A stretch of 64,000 nt of DNA. Origin: Ruania albidiflava DSM 18029. Its GTDB lineage: Bacteria > Actinomycetota > Actinomycetes > Actinomycetales > Beutenbergiaceae. The translations under genes were made by a program, and so were the position numbers. Shown here piece by piece: positions 18,057 to 27,131 of this stretch. The notes under the pieces are model-generated. The model worked only from the letters and a program-made list of their open reading frames with translations, was not told the DNA's origin and ran no database searches. The first letter of the stretch is position 1; each line of letters begins with the position of its first letter. The stretch is from NCBI RefSeq assembly GCF_000421225.1, contig NZ_ATWL01000008.1, positions 1 through 64,000 of the forward strand, written 5' to 3'.

Positions 18057-19234
18057 CGGCGATGAACCTCGCTTTCCAGTGTGTCCAGGGCCTGGGTCAG
18101 GGCGACCAGCGACGCATCGTCGGTCGGGGGTGGGCCGTACAGCAGGGAGTCGATCGCCTCCGGTGGGCGACCGGTGGCCCGGGAGAGCGCATCGACCACG
18201 TCGGCACCGGTGGCGGTGCGGGGCAGCCCGATACGGCCGGCCACCCGGGAGATGGTGCCGGCGCGCAGCGCGGCTGCCGCGTGCGCATGGGCCCGCCCGC
18301 GCCGGTACAGGCGGCCGCGGCCGCGGGTGGTCTCGGTGGCGCGCACGATCACCGGCAGCGGTTCCACCACCACCCGGCCCAGCCGCCGACCGCGCCAGAA
18401 CGCGAAAGCGACCACGGTGACCAGCAGCTGCACGATCACCATGCCCGGGATCAGCGCCGGGGTGGCGTCGTCGTCCAGGCCGAACGTGTCGGTCGCGCTG
18501 GGCAGGTACCAGGTGAGGTGCTCCTGGCCGCCGAGGATGCGCAGCACCAGGGCAGCGTTACCGGCCTCGTCCAGCCCGCCGTTGGTCAGCGGGTGGGCGT
18601 TCGGCAGCACCGACCAGGTCCGCTCCTGGTCGTCGGTCCAGCTGCCGTAGGCGAACGCGGTGCCGGCCTCGTCCAGCGGGAAGCAGCCGGTCACGGCCGG
18701 GTTGGCGGTCAGCCCGGGACCAGCGGTGGCCAGCTGTTCGGCGGCCTGTGCGTGCGGATCGGCGCACTCGGCCTGGTACGTGCTCTGGCCCCCGCCACCT
18801 TCGACCGCCACCCGGTCGGTCAGTCCGGTCAGCTCGCCGTAGCCCAGTCCGATGAGCACCACGTCGGACTCCACGTCGGCGAGTGCCTCGAGCTGTTCCG
18901 GGCGCAGCTGGTCGGCGTGGGTGATCAGCAGGGTGCCCTCGGGGCGGGCGTCGGCCAGGGCGGCGGCGGTGCTGGTGACCTCCCGGACCTGCACACCGTG
19001 GGCACCGAGGATCTGTGCGGCGGCACGGGCGCCGTTCGGATCCGGGTTGGTGGCCGAGAGCGGTGTGCTGGAGGTGTTCGGGGACAGCCGGGAGAGCAGC
19101 ACCGCAGCGATGATCATCGCCACCACGGCGGCAGCCAGGATCACGATGGTGCGCCGACCGGAGCGTTTCGTCCCCGGGTCGGCAGGGGCCGAGGCGCGGC
19201 GGCCGAGCGCACTGAACGTCGGCGGGGCGGTCAC
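18053..19234 (-). CDS. DUF4350 membrane protein
   Basis: A 393-residue protein with one N-terminal membrane anchor (about 28-47), an extracytoplasmic DUF4350 domain (TNPDPNGARAAAQILGAHGVQVREV, LLITHADQLRPEQLEAL), a second membrane segment near 270 (GMVIVQLLVTVVAFAFW) and a cytoplasmic tail. DUF4350 has a Rossmann-like fold related to glutamine-amidotransferase-like domains and is a standard member of MoxR/DUF58/DUF4129 operons. No catalytic role is established. Overlaps both neighbours by 4 bp, so translation is coupled. Confidence 0.86.
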   Translation of the reverse strand: MTAPPTFSALGRRASAPADPGTKRSGRRTIVILAAAVVAMIIAAVLLSRLSPNTSSTPLSATNPDPNGARAAAQILGAHGVQVREVTSTAAALADARPEGTLLITHADQLRPEQLEALADVESDVVLIGLGYGELTGLTDRVAVEGGGGQSTYQAECADPHAQAAEQLATAGPGLTANPAVTGCFPLDEAGTAFAYGSWTDDQERTWSVLPNAHPLTNGGLDEAGNAALVLRILGGQEHLTWYLPSATDTFGLDDDATPALIPGMVIVQLLVTVVAFAFWRGRRLGRVVVEPLPVIVRATETTRGRGRLYRRGRAHAHAAAALRAGTISRVAGRIGLPRTATGADVVDALSRATGRPPEAIDSLLYGPPPTDDASLVALTQALDTLESEVHRR

Positions 19235-19968
19235 TGTGGACCTGCTTGGTGGGAGCCGGTGTCCGCGCTGCTGCCCGCGGTCTGCAGAGCGGGTCCGTCG
19301 TGCCGACCCGGTGCGGTGCCTGGTTCTGCACCGGCCAGGCGCACCGGCCGGGCGGCCGCGACCTGCTCGTCCACGCCTACCACGCGCTCGTAGTCGTCCT
19401 GGGTGGCGCGGATGTCCCCGTAGCAGACAGCATCGAAGGTCTGCGAGGCGGCTAGCAGGTCCTGCGCGCAGTCCGGCAGGCCATGACCGGCGTCCGTGGC
19501 GGCTTCGTGCGCCGTGCGGCCCGGCCGGTCCTCGAGCACCACCCGCTCGTCCAGGGAGCGCACGAGCGCGCGGAAGCGTTCCAGCACCGCCAGGGAGAAG
19601 TCACCGGCACGAGCGGCGGCCTCCGCGGCGGCGCGCAGCTCCTTGGCGGTGCGCTCGTCACCGTCCAGCACCACTGCGCTGGTCGCCTGCTGGCGCAGCC
19701 GGCGGCGTCGAACGGGGCCACCGATGAGGATGCCGGCGCCGATGAGCAGCAGCACCACGGCGAGCACCACCAGCGGCAGCACCACCGGACCGACGTCCTC
19801 GTTCCAGGACAGCAGCTCACGCCACAGCCTGCCCAACCAGTCCAGCAACCGCTCCAGCAGCGTCGGCTCGTCGTTGTAGATCGCCTTGGCCAGCTCAGCC
19901 TGGGCCCACTCCCGCGCCTCGTCCGCCGACGGTGTCAGCGGGACGTCCCGTGCCCAGGGGCCCAGCAC
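19231..19968 (-). CDS. DUF4129 domain membrane protein
   Basis: A 245-residue protein: N-terminal segment LTPSADEAREWAQAELAKAIYNDE, typical of DUF4129, one membrane segment (about residues 67-90), then a cytoplasmic helical domain containing AGDFSLAVLERFRALVRSLDERVVLEDRPGRTAHEAA, the DUF4129 signature (in transglutaminase-linked members this lies at the C-terminus). Start is GTG at 19968, 2 bp after the previous stop, with GGAGG inside the end of that gene. Co-transcribed with MoxR, DUF58 and DUF4350; function unknown, probably envelope-related. Confidence 0.85.
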   Translation of the reverse strand: MLGPWARDVPLTPSADEAREWAQAELAKAIYNDEPTLLERLLDWLGRLWRELLSWNEDVGPVVLPLVVLAVVLLLIGAGILIGGPVRRRRLRQQATSAVVLDGDERTAKELRAAAEAAARAGDFSLAVLERFRALVRSLDERVVLEDRPGRTAHEAATDAGHGLPDCAQDLLAASQTFDAVCYGDIRATQDDYERVVGVDEQVAAARPVRLAGAEPGTAPGRHDGPALQTAGSSADTGSHQAGPQ

Positions 19969-19970
19969 GC

Positions 19971-21389
19971 TCAGGCCTCCTGGGCGGCTCGGGCCAGCTC
20001 GACGTCCAGCGCCTCCAGGCGGATGCGCACGTCGATGTAGAGCAGTGCGGTGACCGCTGCCATGAACGGGGTGGTGACCGCCAGCGAGATCGCGCTGCCG
20101 ACCAGGGTGAGCACATAGCTGAACGTGACCGAACCGAGGACTTGTCCGATCATCGTCACCGGGTAGGAGATCACCGAGCCGAGCAGCCCCACCAGCAGCG
20201 CGGTGAGCAGGTAGATGCCCAGCACCCGCCAGAACATCTTCCTGGTGAGCAGGAACGAGCGGCGCAGCGCCGTGAAGACCTTGGACTGCTCCAGCACCAG
20301 CGCAGGGGTGGCAAGCACGGTCAGGGTGACCACTGCGAGCATCGAGACCAGCAACACCAGCAGCATCACCACAGTGCCCAGAGCCATCAGCGCCGTGCTC
20401 CCGCTGAGCGCGAGCAGCACGATGATCCCGACGCTGAGGCCGGCCACAAGGATCAGCAGCAGGCTGACCACCAGGCTCAGCGCCAGCAGCCGTGGGATCT
20501 GCCGCTTCGTGGCGTGCCAGACCTCCTCCAGGCTCATCTTCCGACCGATCACCGCCTGGCTGACGGCGTGGATCAGCAGCCCGTTGAGGATCGTGGTGAT
20601 GAGGAAGGACACCAGTCCGGAGATCGTGTACCCGAGCAGGGCCGACTGCAGGGTGGCCAGCAGCGAGCTGGTGGCCACGTTCTGCAGGGTCTCCGGGTCC
20701 ATCCCGACCAGAGCGTTCAGGTCCTCGAAGACGCCCCAGGTGGCGATGCCCTGCACCAGCGTGGCCAGTGCCACCAGCACGGCCGACAGCACGAACATGA
20801 CGGCCGGGTTGGTGCGGATGGAGCGGATCGCGCCGTCGTAGATCTCCCCGAGGGTCAGCGGACGCAGCGGGATGATGCCGGGTTGTGGGGCCGGTCCCCA
20901 GGCCGGTGGCAGGCCGGCGCCCTGCGCGCCGTACTGCCCGTAGCTGCCCGGCTGCTGGCCGTAGCCGGGCGGAGGCTGCTGGCCGTATGCCGGTGGGCCC
21001 TGCTGCCCGGGCTGCTGACCGTAGCCGCCGGGCGGCGGTTGCGGACCCCACCCGGGCGGGCCCCCTGCCGATCCAGGTGGAGCTCCCGGCCCACCCGCAC
21101 CGGGACCGCCGGTGCCGGGACCGTCCTGTCCTGGCTGCTGGCCGTAGCCCGGGGGAGGCTGCTGGGCGTACCCGGGCGGACCGCTCTGCCCCGGCTGCTG
21201 ACCGTACCCACCGGGGGGCGGGGCGTCACCCCAGCCAGAGGGTCCGGTGTTTCCCTGGCCGCCAGGCCCCGTGGACGATGGGCTCGCAGGCGGCCCTCCC
21301 GGGTGCTGGCTGGGCGCTGGCTGTCCCGGCGGCGTACCCCGTGCGGGCGGCTCCGCGCCGTTCTGCCGTGGCGGCTCCGGGTAGCTCAT
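19971..21389 (-). CDS. GDPD membrane-domain-like multipass protein with Pro/Gly/Gln/Tyr-rich N-terminus
   Basis: A 472-residue protein. Residues 1-165 are low complexity with many GYGQQPGQ-like units (bases about 20880-21250). The rest has six or so hydrophobic segments with LRPLTLGEIYDGAIRSIRTNP at the start, a pattern of the glycerophosphodiester phosphodiesterase membrane-domain family, which lacks the catalytic domain. Start ATG at 21389 with AAGGGGA upstream. Head of a minus-strand operon that continues with DUF4129, DUF4350, MoxR and DUF58. The extension resembles that of the MoxR protein. Function unknown. Confidence 0.8.
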   Translation of the reverse strand: MSYPEPPRQNGAEPPARGTPPGQPAPSQHPGGPPASPSSTGPGGQGNTGPSGWGDAPPPGGYGQQPGQSGPPGYAQQPPPGYGQQPGQDGPGTGGPGAGGPGAPPGSAGGPPGWGPQPPPGGYGQQPGQQGPPAYGQQPPPGYGQQPGSYGQYGAQGAGLPPAWGPAPQPGIIPLRPLTLGEIYDGAIRSIRTNPAVMFVLSAVLVALATLVQGIATWGVFEDLNALVGMDPETLQNVATSSLLATLQSALLGYTISGLVSFLITTILNGLLIHAVSQAVIGRKMSLEEVWHATKRQIPRLLALSLVVSLLLILVAGLSVGIIVLLALSGSTALMALGTVVMLLVLLVSMLAVVTLTVLATPALVLEQSKVFTALRRSFLLTRKMFWRVLGIYLLTALLVGLLGSVISYPVTMIGQVLGSVTFSYVLTLVGSAISLAVTTPFMAAVTALLYIDVRIRLEALDVELARAAQEA

Positions 21390-21717
21390 CGTGGTTGGTG
21401 TCCCCTTCGTGATCGTGCGCCCATCTTTGCACGGACAGCCCCGTGCACCTCGCCCCACTGGCGGGCCGTTCTCCCCACCGGTACCACCATTCCACACCGG
21501 AATCGCGGACCCGGTGCGCGCGCTCAGCCCACAGTGCCCGCCCCAGCACCGCTGCACCACGGGCCCTGAAGAGACTGAGGCACGTTTCGCCGTCGGAGGT
21601 GAGCGCGAGTGACCGCAGACGCACAACCCTGCCTCAGACGGCTGTATAGCGGCTGGCGGCGCTGCAGTGGTGCGGCACCTGCCCCCGATTCGGGGGAGGA
21701 GATGACACCATAGGGTC
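21390..21717. other. 328-bp divergent intergenic region upstream of mtrA
   Basis: Separates the minus-strand envelope operon from mtrA and must hold both promoters. I see a small hairpin CCCCCGATTCGGGGG at 21682-21696 just before mtrA and an isolated CTGAGGCA (21575-21582)/TGCCTCAG (21630-21637) pair that resembles fragments of the palindromic repeat found elsewhere. No clear -10/-35 pair or gene. Confidence 0.4.
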
Positions 21718-22401
21718 ATGAGTGCACGCGTTCTGGTGGTGGACGACGATGCCGCGCTGTCGGAGATGATCGGCATCGTGCTGCAGTCGGAGGGGTACGA
21801 GACGGCGTTCTGCTCCGACGGGGCCAAGGCTGTGGAGGCCTACCGCGCCGAGCAGCCGGACTTGATCCTGCTGGACCTGATGCTCCCCGGGATGGACGGG
21901 ATCGAGATCTGCCGCCGGATCCGCGCCGAGTCCGGGGTGCCCATCGTGATGCTCACCGCCAAGGGCGACACCGCCGACGTGGTGCAGGGTCTGGAGGCCG
22001 GCGCCGATGACTACATGGCCAAGCCCGCCAAGCCCACCGAGCTGGTCGCCCGGGTCAAGGCCCGGCTGCGTAACCGGCAGACGCAGGGCAGCGAGCGGCT
22101 GCCGATCGGGGACCTGGTGATCGACGTTCCCGGGCACCGCGTCACCCGCGGTGGCGAGACCATCAACCTCACCCCGCTGGAGTTCGACCTGATCGTCGCG
22201 CTGGCGCGCAAGCCGTGGCAGGTGTTCACCCGTGAGGTGCTGCTGGAGCAGGTCTGGGGCTACCGGCACCAGGCGGACACCCGCCTGGTGAACGTGCACG
22301 TGCAACGGCTGCGCGCCAAGGTGGAGAAGGACCCGGAGAACCCCGAGGTGGTCGTCACCGTCCGCGGCGTCGGGTATCGGGCAGGCACGCCCGCCTCGTG
22401 A
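21718..22401 (+). CDS. mtrA: Response regulator MtrA
   Basis: OmpR/PhoB-family DNA-binding response regulator controlling cell-wall homeostasis and cell division in actinobacteria. Receiver domain residues 1-120 with VVDDD acidic pocket, phospho-acceptor Asp53 in LLDLMLPGMDG, Thr in MLTAKGD and Lys in MAKPAKP; winged-helix domain residues 130-222 with LTPLEFDLIVALARKPWQVFTREVLLEQVWG and VRGVGYRAG. Very close to mycobacterial MtrA, and the order mtrA-mtrB-lpqB is diagnostic. ATG at 21718; an earlier ATG (21702) runs into a stop. The mtrB GTG overlaps its stop. Confidence 0.97.
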   Translation: MSARVLVVDDDAALSEMIGIVLQSEGYETAFCSDGAKAVEAYRAEQPDLILLDLMLPGMDGIEICRRIRAESGVPIVMLTAKGDTADVVQGLEAGADDYMAKPAKPTELVARVKARLRNRQTQGSERLPIGDLVIDVPGHRVTRGGETINLTPLEFDLIVALARKPWQVFTREVLLEQVWGYRHQADTRLVNVHVQRLRAKVEKDPENPEVVVTVRGVGYRAGTPAS

Positions 22402-24110
22402 ACGCACCCGCCGGGCGCCACCGCCCCTGGCGGGAACGCGCCGTCCGCACCACGATCCGCGCGAGCAGGTGGCTGCGCCGGCGCACCAGGGTGGCGCTGC
22501 GGACCTGGCGGCACTCGCTGCGGCTACGCGTGGCCGCCACCACGGTGGCCGTCGGGTCGCTGGCGCTGGTGCTGCTCGCCGCGGTGCTCGCCGACCAGGT
22601 GCGCGACGGCCTGTTCGACCAGGCCCGCGACCAGGTGCTCGCCGACGCCGCCAGCCGCGCCGAGCAGGCCCAGCAGCAGTTCGACTCTGCCACCGTCTCC
22701 AACGTCCAGGACGTGCAACAGCTCGGTGACGACGTGGTCAGCACCCTGCAGCAGTCCTCGCTGGATGCGGCCGGTGTGCTGCTGCTGCCGTCTCCGGACC
22801 CCTCCTCCTCGGTGCTGATCCAGGCACCGGCCACGGACAACTCGCTGCGCGCGGTGATCCATGACGAGCTGCGCGAGCAGGTGCGTGCCGAGCAGTTCCA
22901 GCAGTGGCAGTCCGTAGCGCTGCCCACCTCCAACGGCGCGGTGGTGCCGGGGATCGCCGTGGGCGCCCCGGTGACCATGCCGGTCGCCGGGGAGAACGAG
23001 CTGTACATCGTCTACTCCCTGGCCTCCGAGCAGGCCCAGCTCGACCTGCTGCAGCGGGTGCTGGCGGTCGGCGCCGGCAGCCTGGTGGTGCTGCTGCTGG
23101 TGATGGCCTGGTACCTCACCCGCCAAGTCCTGGACCCGGTGCAGCAGGCGGCCCGCACCGCCGAACGCCTCGCTGATGGGCACCTGACCGAACGCATGCA
23201 GGTGCGCGGGCACGACGAGCTGGCCAGCCTGGGCAGCTCGTTCAACGAGATGGCCGCCAGCCTGCAGGACCAGATCGAGCGCCTGGCCGAGCTCTCCCGG
23301 ATGCAGCAACGGTTCGTCTCCGACGTCTCCCACGAGCTGCGCACGCCACTGAGCACGGTCCGGATGGCTGCCGAGGTGCTCTACCAGGCACGTGAGTCCT
23401 TCCCGCCCTCGCAGGCGCGCTCGGCCGAGCTGCTGCAGAACCAGCTGGACCGGTTCGAGAACCTGCTGGTGGACCTGCTGGAGATCTCCCGGTTCGACGC
23501 CGGTGCCGCCGTGCTGGACGTCGAGGTCCTCGACCTGCACCTGGTGCTGGACCGGGTGGTGGCGCTCACCGGACCGCTGGCCGCCGAACGCGGCAGCCAC
23601 ATCCTGGTGCACGCTCCGGCCGACCCGGTGACCGTCGACGCCGACGCACGCCGGGTAGAACGCGTGCTGCGCAACCTGCTGGTCAACGCCGTAGAGCACG
23701 GTGAGGGCAACGACATCGACGTGACCCTCGCCGCGCACCACACCGCCGTCTCCGTGCTCGTACGCGACCATGGCATCGGTATGACCCCGGTGCAGGCCGA
23801 GCACGTCTTCGACCGGTTCTGGCGCGCCGACCCGGCCCGGGCCCGCACCCTCGGCGGCACCGGCCTGGGGCTCGCGATCGCCCTGGAGGACGCCCGGCTG
23901 CACGGCGGCGGCCTGGACGCCTGGGGCACCCCCGGAGAAGGTGCGGCGTTCCGGCTCACCCTGCCCCGCCGCGCCGGGCTGGAGATCGGTGAGCCGCCGC
24001 TGGCGCTGTGGCCCGAGCGTGCCGAGGCCGACCTGGACCACCCCGTGGACCCGTCCGACCCGGCCGGGCCGGCAGCGGTGCCACAGTGGGAGCAGGAGGA
24101 GTCCACATGA
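22398..24110 (+). CDS. mtrB: Sensor histidine kinase MtrB
   Basis: Membrane sensor kinase for MtrA. 570 residues: Arg-rich N-terminus, membrane segment about 45-67, extracytoplasmic sensor domain about 68-220, second membrane segment about 222-244, HAMP (DPVQQAARTAERLADGHLTERM), HisKA with phospho-accepting His312 in VSDVSHELRTPLS, then HATPase_c with N-box RNLLVNAVEHGEG, GIGMTPVQAEHVFDRFWRAD and G-box GGTGLGLAIA. GTG at 22398 overlaps the mtrA stop. Ends in an acidic Pro-rich tail overlapping the lpqB start. Confidence 0.96.
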   Translation: MNAPAGRHRPWRERAVRTTIRASRWLRRRTRVALRTWRHSLRLRVAATTVAVGSLALVLLAAVLADQVRDGLFDQARDQVLADAASRAEQAQQQFDSATVSNVQDVQQLGDDVVSTLQQSSLDAAGVLLLPSPDPSSSVLIQAPATDNSLRAVIHDELREQVRAEQFQQWQSVALPTSNGAVVPGIAVGAPVTMPVAGENELYIVYSLASEQAQLDLLQRVLAVGAGSLVVLLLVMAWYLTRQVLDPVQQAARTAERLADGHLTERMQVRGHDELASLGSSFNEMAASLQDQIERLAELSRMQQRFVSDVSHELRTPLSTVRMAAEVLYQARESFPPSQARSAELLQNQLDRFENLLVDLLEISRFDAGAAVLDVEVLDLHLVLDRVVALTGPLAAERGSHILVHAPADPVTVDADARRVERVLRNLLVNAVEHGEGNDIDVTLAAHHTAVSVLVRDHGIGMTPVQAEHVFDRFWRADPARARTLGGTGLGLAIALEDARLHGGGLDAWGTPGEGAAFRLTLPRRAGLEIGEPPLALWPERAEADLDHPVDPSDPAGPAAVPQWEQEEST

Positions 24111-25783
24111 CCCGCGCCCGCAGGCTGCTCACCGGGCTGACCGCCCTCGTGCTGCTCGCCGGCTGCGCCTCCCTGCCCACCGATGGGCAGGTGCAGCCCG
24201 GGGTGGAGGCCGGCCAGGACGAGGGCGTGGGCTACGTGGTGGCCGACGACCCGCGCCCGGGCGCCGAGCCCGCCCAGATCGTCCACGGCTTCCAGACCGC
24301 CGCTGTGGCCGGGATCGCCGACGACTTCAACACGGCCCGCAAGTACCTCACCCAACCGACACGCTCGGACTGGGACCCGGCCACGCAGGTGGTGATCTAC
24401 GACGGCTCCGCCCCGCTGACCTACGACGACTCGGTCGAGGGCACGGTGACCATCGGTGCGACCGTCGTCGCCACTGTGGACACCGACGGGGTCTACACCC
24501 AAGCATCACCCGGCACGACCGCCACGATGACCTACGAGCTGGTCACCGACCCAGCCGGGGAGTGGCGCATCAGCGAGCTTCCGGACGGGGTGCTCATGTC
24601 CGAGGTCAACTTCGCCACCCTGTACCGCAAGACCCCGCTGTACTTCCTCAGCTCCGACGGCACCGCCATGGTGCCCGACCTGCGCTGGTACCCCACCAGG
24701 AACAGCGCCACCTACGCCGTGCGCGGTCTGATGGCAGGGGCAGCGGACTGGCTCGCACCGTCGGTGATCTCTGCGATCCCGGACGGTACCGAGCTGTCCA
24801 TCGACTCGGTCACGGTCAGCGGCGGGGTGGCCACGGTCCCGCTGACCGCCGCGGTGCAGACCGCCAGCGCCACCGACCGCGCTCTGCTGGTGCGGCAGAT
24901 CGAACGCACGTTGACGGCGTTGCCCCAGGTGCAGGGGGTCGAGGTCACCGTGGGTGACGTGCCCCTGGAGGTCAGCGCCAACCCACCGGCGCTGCGGGTC
25001 AACCCGGGCGTGGGGCGGACGATGACGCTGCTCACCGACGAGGACGTGCTGGCCACCTACAACGGCTCCGCGGTCGAGGAAGAGCCAGATGCCGCAGACC
25101 TCAGCACGCTCGACCCAGCCGACCCGGCGGTGGGGTACGAGGACGAGCAGACGGTGCTGCTGTCCGGACGCACCCGGCTGGTCACCGTGGCCACCGGCTC
25201 GGCCGATGCCACCGTGCTGGTGGAGGGCAAGAACCTGCTCGCACCGTCCTATACCTGGTACGGGTGGGTCTGGACCGGGGAGAAGGACAACGCTGGTGAG
25301 CTGCTCATCGCCCGCCCGGAGGGCAACGTGGAGCCGATCGAGACCCCGGCGCTCGCGGACATGCACGTGCGGGCACTGCGGGTCAGCCGGGACGGTGCAC
25401 GCCTGGCGGTGATCGTGGATGCTGACGGGTCGGTGCAGGTGCTGGTGCATGCGATCACCATGGACGCCGACGGCACGCCCACCGGCCTGGGGCCGCCGCT
25501 GCAGGTGGGCCGGGAGCTGACCGACGCCACCGACCTGGTGTGGGTGGACGAGACCCAGCTCGCCGTCCTCGGGGTGAGCCAGACGGCGGAGACTGTGCAC
25601 GTGGTCGAGGTCGGCGGAAGGACCACCCCGTTGCCGAGTGTGCCGGAGACCGTCCGGGTGGCCTCCGCCCGCGGGGTGCGTGACCTGTACCTGGCCACCA
25701 CTGACGGGACGCTCTACGGGCGCTCGGGCAACGGGTGGGCGCCGGTGGCCACCGATGTGCGCTACCCGACGTTCCCCGGGTAG
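24107..25783 (+). CDS. lpqB: Lipoprotein LpqB, MtrAB accessory protein
   Basis: Membrane-anchored lipoprotein that in mycobacteria interacts with the MtrB sensor and modulates its activity. Signal peptide ends in lipobox LLAGC (Cys20). A GerMN domain follows (around PLYFLSSDGTAMVPDLRWYP and YAVRGLMAGAADWL, residues 200-300), then a C-terminal beta-propeller-like region with repeated LRVSRDGARLAVIVD-type strands. ATG at 24107 overlaps the mtrB stop (ATGA) and has AGGAGG upstream; the frame opens earlier, at 24008, but inside mtrB. 558 residues, normal for the family. Confidence 0.95.
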   Translation: MTRARRLLTGLTALVLLAGCASLPTDGQVQPGVEAGQDEGVGYVVADDPRPGAEPAQIVHGFQTAAVAGIADDFNTARKYLTQPTRSDWDPATQVVIYDGSAPLTYDDSVEGTVTIGATVVATVDTDGVYTQASPGTTATMTYELVTDPAGEWRISELPDGVLMSEVNFATLYRKTPLYFLSSDGTAMVPDLRWYPTRNSATYAVRGLMAGAADWLAPSVISAIPDGTELSIDSVTVSGGVATVPLTAAVQTASATDRALLVRQIERTLTALPQVQGVEVTVGDVPLEVSANPPALRVNPGVGRTMTLLTDEDVLATYNGSAVEEEPDAADLSTLDPADPAVGYEDEQTVLLSGRTRLVTVATGSADATVLVEGKNLLAPSYTWYGWVWTGEKDNAGELLIARPEGNVEPIETPALADMHVRALRVSRDGARLAVIVDADGSVQVLVHAITMDADGTPTGLGPPLQVGRELTDATDLVWVDETQLAVLGVSQTAETVHVVEVGGRTTPLPSVPETVRVASARGVRDLYLATTDGTLYGRSGNGWAPVATDVRYPTFPG

Positions 25784-26112
25784 ACCCGGGCGCCCGCACT
25801 CGCGACGGAGGCACTCCTGGTGCACTGAGGCAAGAGAACTGTGCCTCCATGTCACAGGAGTGCCTGCGTAGCCGGAGGGGGCTGCGGGATGGGTGGCGCA
25901 GAGTACCTGGTGTGCCTCGGCAGCGGGTGGAACGAGTGCGCAGCGCCTCTCGATCCACAGCCCCCCGGTCGACGCCTGCGTGCGGCTGGCGGATCTGTTG
26001 GTGTCTGTGACATGGAAGCACCTCTGGACGGCCTGCCGGTGAGAGGCGATGGCCTCATCACCTCCGCCGACGCGACCGCGGTGGGTGCGGTGCGCGGTGA
26101 GAAGGGGCCACG
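25784..26112. other. 329-bp intergenic region between lpqB and comF
   Basis: Contains palindromic repeat copy 1 (25807-25867) just after lpqB. Around 26009-26022 the words TGTGACATGGAAGCAC resemble part of a repeat arm and may be a decayed remnant. The remaining sequence is open in several frames by GC bias but shows no recognisable protein, so I call no gene. Confidence 0.45.
25807..25867. repeat. Large palindromic intergenic repeat, copy 1
   Basis: Left arm (25807-25832) begins GGAGGCACTCCTG and ends CACTGAGGCA; right arm (25842-25867) begins TGCCTCCATGTCACAGG and ends GTGCCTGC. The arms pair over about 24 bp with a few mismatches and a loop near 9 nt. The same element occurs at 57087-57149. 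It lies 23 bp after the lpqB stop and may act as the terminator of the mtrAB-lpqB operon. Confidence 0.75.
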
Positions 26113-26895
26113 GTGAGTGGCGCGAGCCTGGTGCGCTCCGCCGTCGCACTGGGCTCCGACCTGCTCGGCCTCGTGCTGCCGCTGACCTGCGCCGGCTGCG
26201 GGCGAGGAGAACGCTCCCTGTGTCGCACCTGCCTCGCTGCCTTCGGCGCGCCGTACCGCTGCGAGGAGGACACTGTGGTGCTCGCGGCACAGGACTACGC
26301 ACCGGCGCTCGGGCTGGCGACCTGGACCACGGCCAGCTATGCGGGTGCGGCTCGGCACGCGGTGCTGGCGTGGAAGAGCGGTGCGCGACCGGATCTGGGC
26401 CCGGTGCTGACCGCTGTGGCCACGCGAGCGGGTCAGGACCTGGGCGCCCGGCTCAGCCTGCCCCAGCGGAGCGCCAGCGCCCCCGCAGACCTGCTGGTGG
26501 TGCCCGCTCCCTCTGGGTGGCGCCGGAGGGTGAGCCGGCGCCTGGTGGCTGCTGACCTCGCGGCGGCCCTCGCCCGCGGCCTGGCCCGCGGCGCCGGTGC
26601 CGAGGTCTGGGCCGCCGACGTGCTCCGCCGCCGCGGCGGCAGCACCCACCGGCTCGGTGCTGCGGCACGCACCCGCGGTCACGGGGCGGTGCGGGTGGTC
26701 AGCGCGCTCCCAGCCGGGGTGCCAGTGCTGATCGTCGACGACGTCGTCACCACTGGGGCCACGATCCACGCCTCCCGTAGGGCGTTGGTGGCGGCGGGCG
26801 CCCCGGTGGTCGGCGCGTTCGCGCTCGCGGCCACCCCGCCGCCCGGGAGGGCCGCGATTCCCGTGCTCCGAGACGGTCCGCCACCCACATGCTGA
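26113..26895 (+). CDS. comF: ComF-family phosphoribosyltransferase-like protein
   Basis: 260 residues. An N-terminal zinc-ribbon-like pair CAGC and CRTC (residues 26-42) precedes a type I phosphoribosyltransferase fold with the PRPP loop VLIVDDVVTTGATIHASR near 209-226. ComF proteins were named from competence for DNA uptake in Bacillus; their enzymatic role is uncertain and in many actinobacteria they sit between lpqB and hpf exactly as here. Start is GTG at 26113. The chain ends in a short Pro-rich tail. Confidence 0.88.
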   Translation: MSGASLVRSAVALGSDLLGLVLPLTCAGCGRGERSLCRTCLAAFGAPYRCEEDTVVLAAQDYAPALGLATWTTASYAGAARHAVLAWKSGARPDLGPVLTAVATRAGQDLGARLSLPQRSASAPADLLVVPAPSGWRRRVSRRLVAADLAAALARGLARGAGAEVWAADVLRRRGGSTHRLGAAARTRGHGAVRVVSALPAGVPVLIVDDVVTTGATIHASRRALVAAGAPVVGAFALAATPPPGRAAIPVLRDGPPPTC

Positions 26896-27084
26896 GATGT
26901 ACAGGTGTCGGCCCAGACACGGCCCGCGTTGAGGTGTCACAACGCCAGCAGGTGGACTAGCGTCGTGTCATGGAGCTTCCGATGAGCCGGTCGTCAGCGA
27001 TGGCCCGCTCATGTGGCTGCAGGGGAGGTGGTGCGAGCTAGTCGTTGCAGCGACTGCCGCAGTGCCGGCAGCCGCCTCGTCTAT

Positions 27085-27106
27085 GGTCCGGATCTGGTTC
27101 CGGACC
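27085..27106 (+). promoter_or_regulatory. Short leader hairpin upstream of hpf
   Basis: GGTCCGGA (27085-27092) and TCCGGACC (27099-27106) form an 8-bp perfect stem with a 6-nt loop, 25 bp before the hpf ATG. It could shape access to the ribosome-binding site (GGAGG, just before the ATG) or be a regulator site. No more specific assignment is possible. Confidence 0.35.
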
Positions 27107-27131
27107 GCTATGAGACCCGTGGAGGTTCGTC

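Noticed and set aside
21575-21637. CTGAGGCA...TGCCTCAG as a third copy of the palindromic repeat
   Set aside because: Only 8 bp pair, the loop is 47 nt, and the rest of the arms does not match; at most a decayed fragment.
25735-26116. Small open frames between lpqB and comF
   Set aside because: They run through the palindromic repeat and overlap lpqB or comF; no start signals or conserved motifs.
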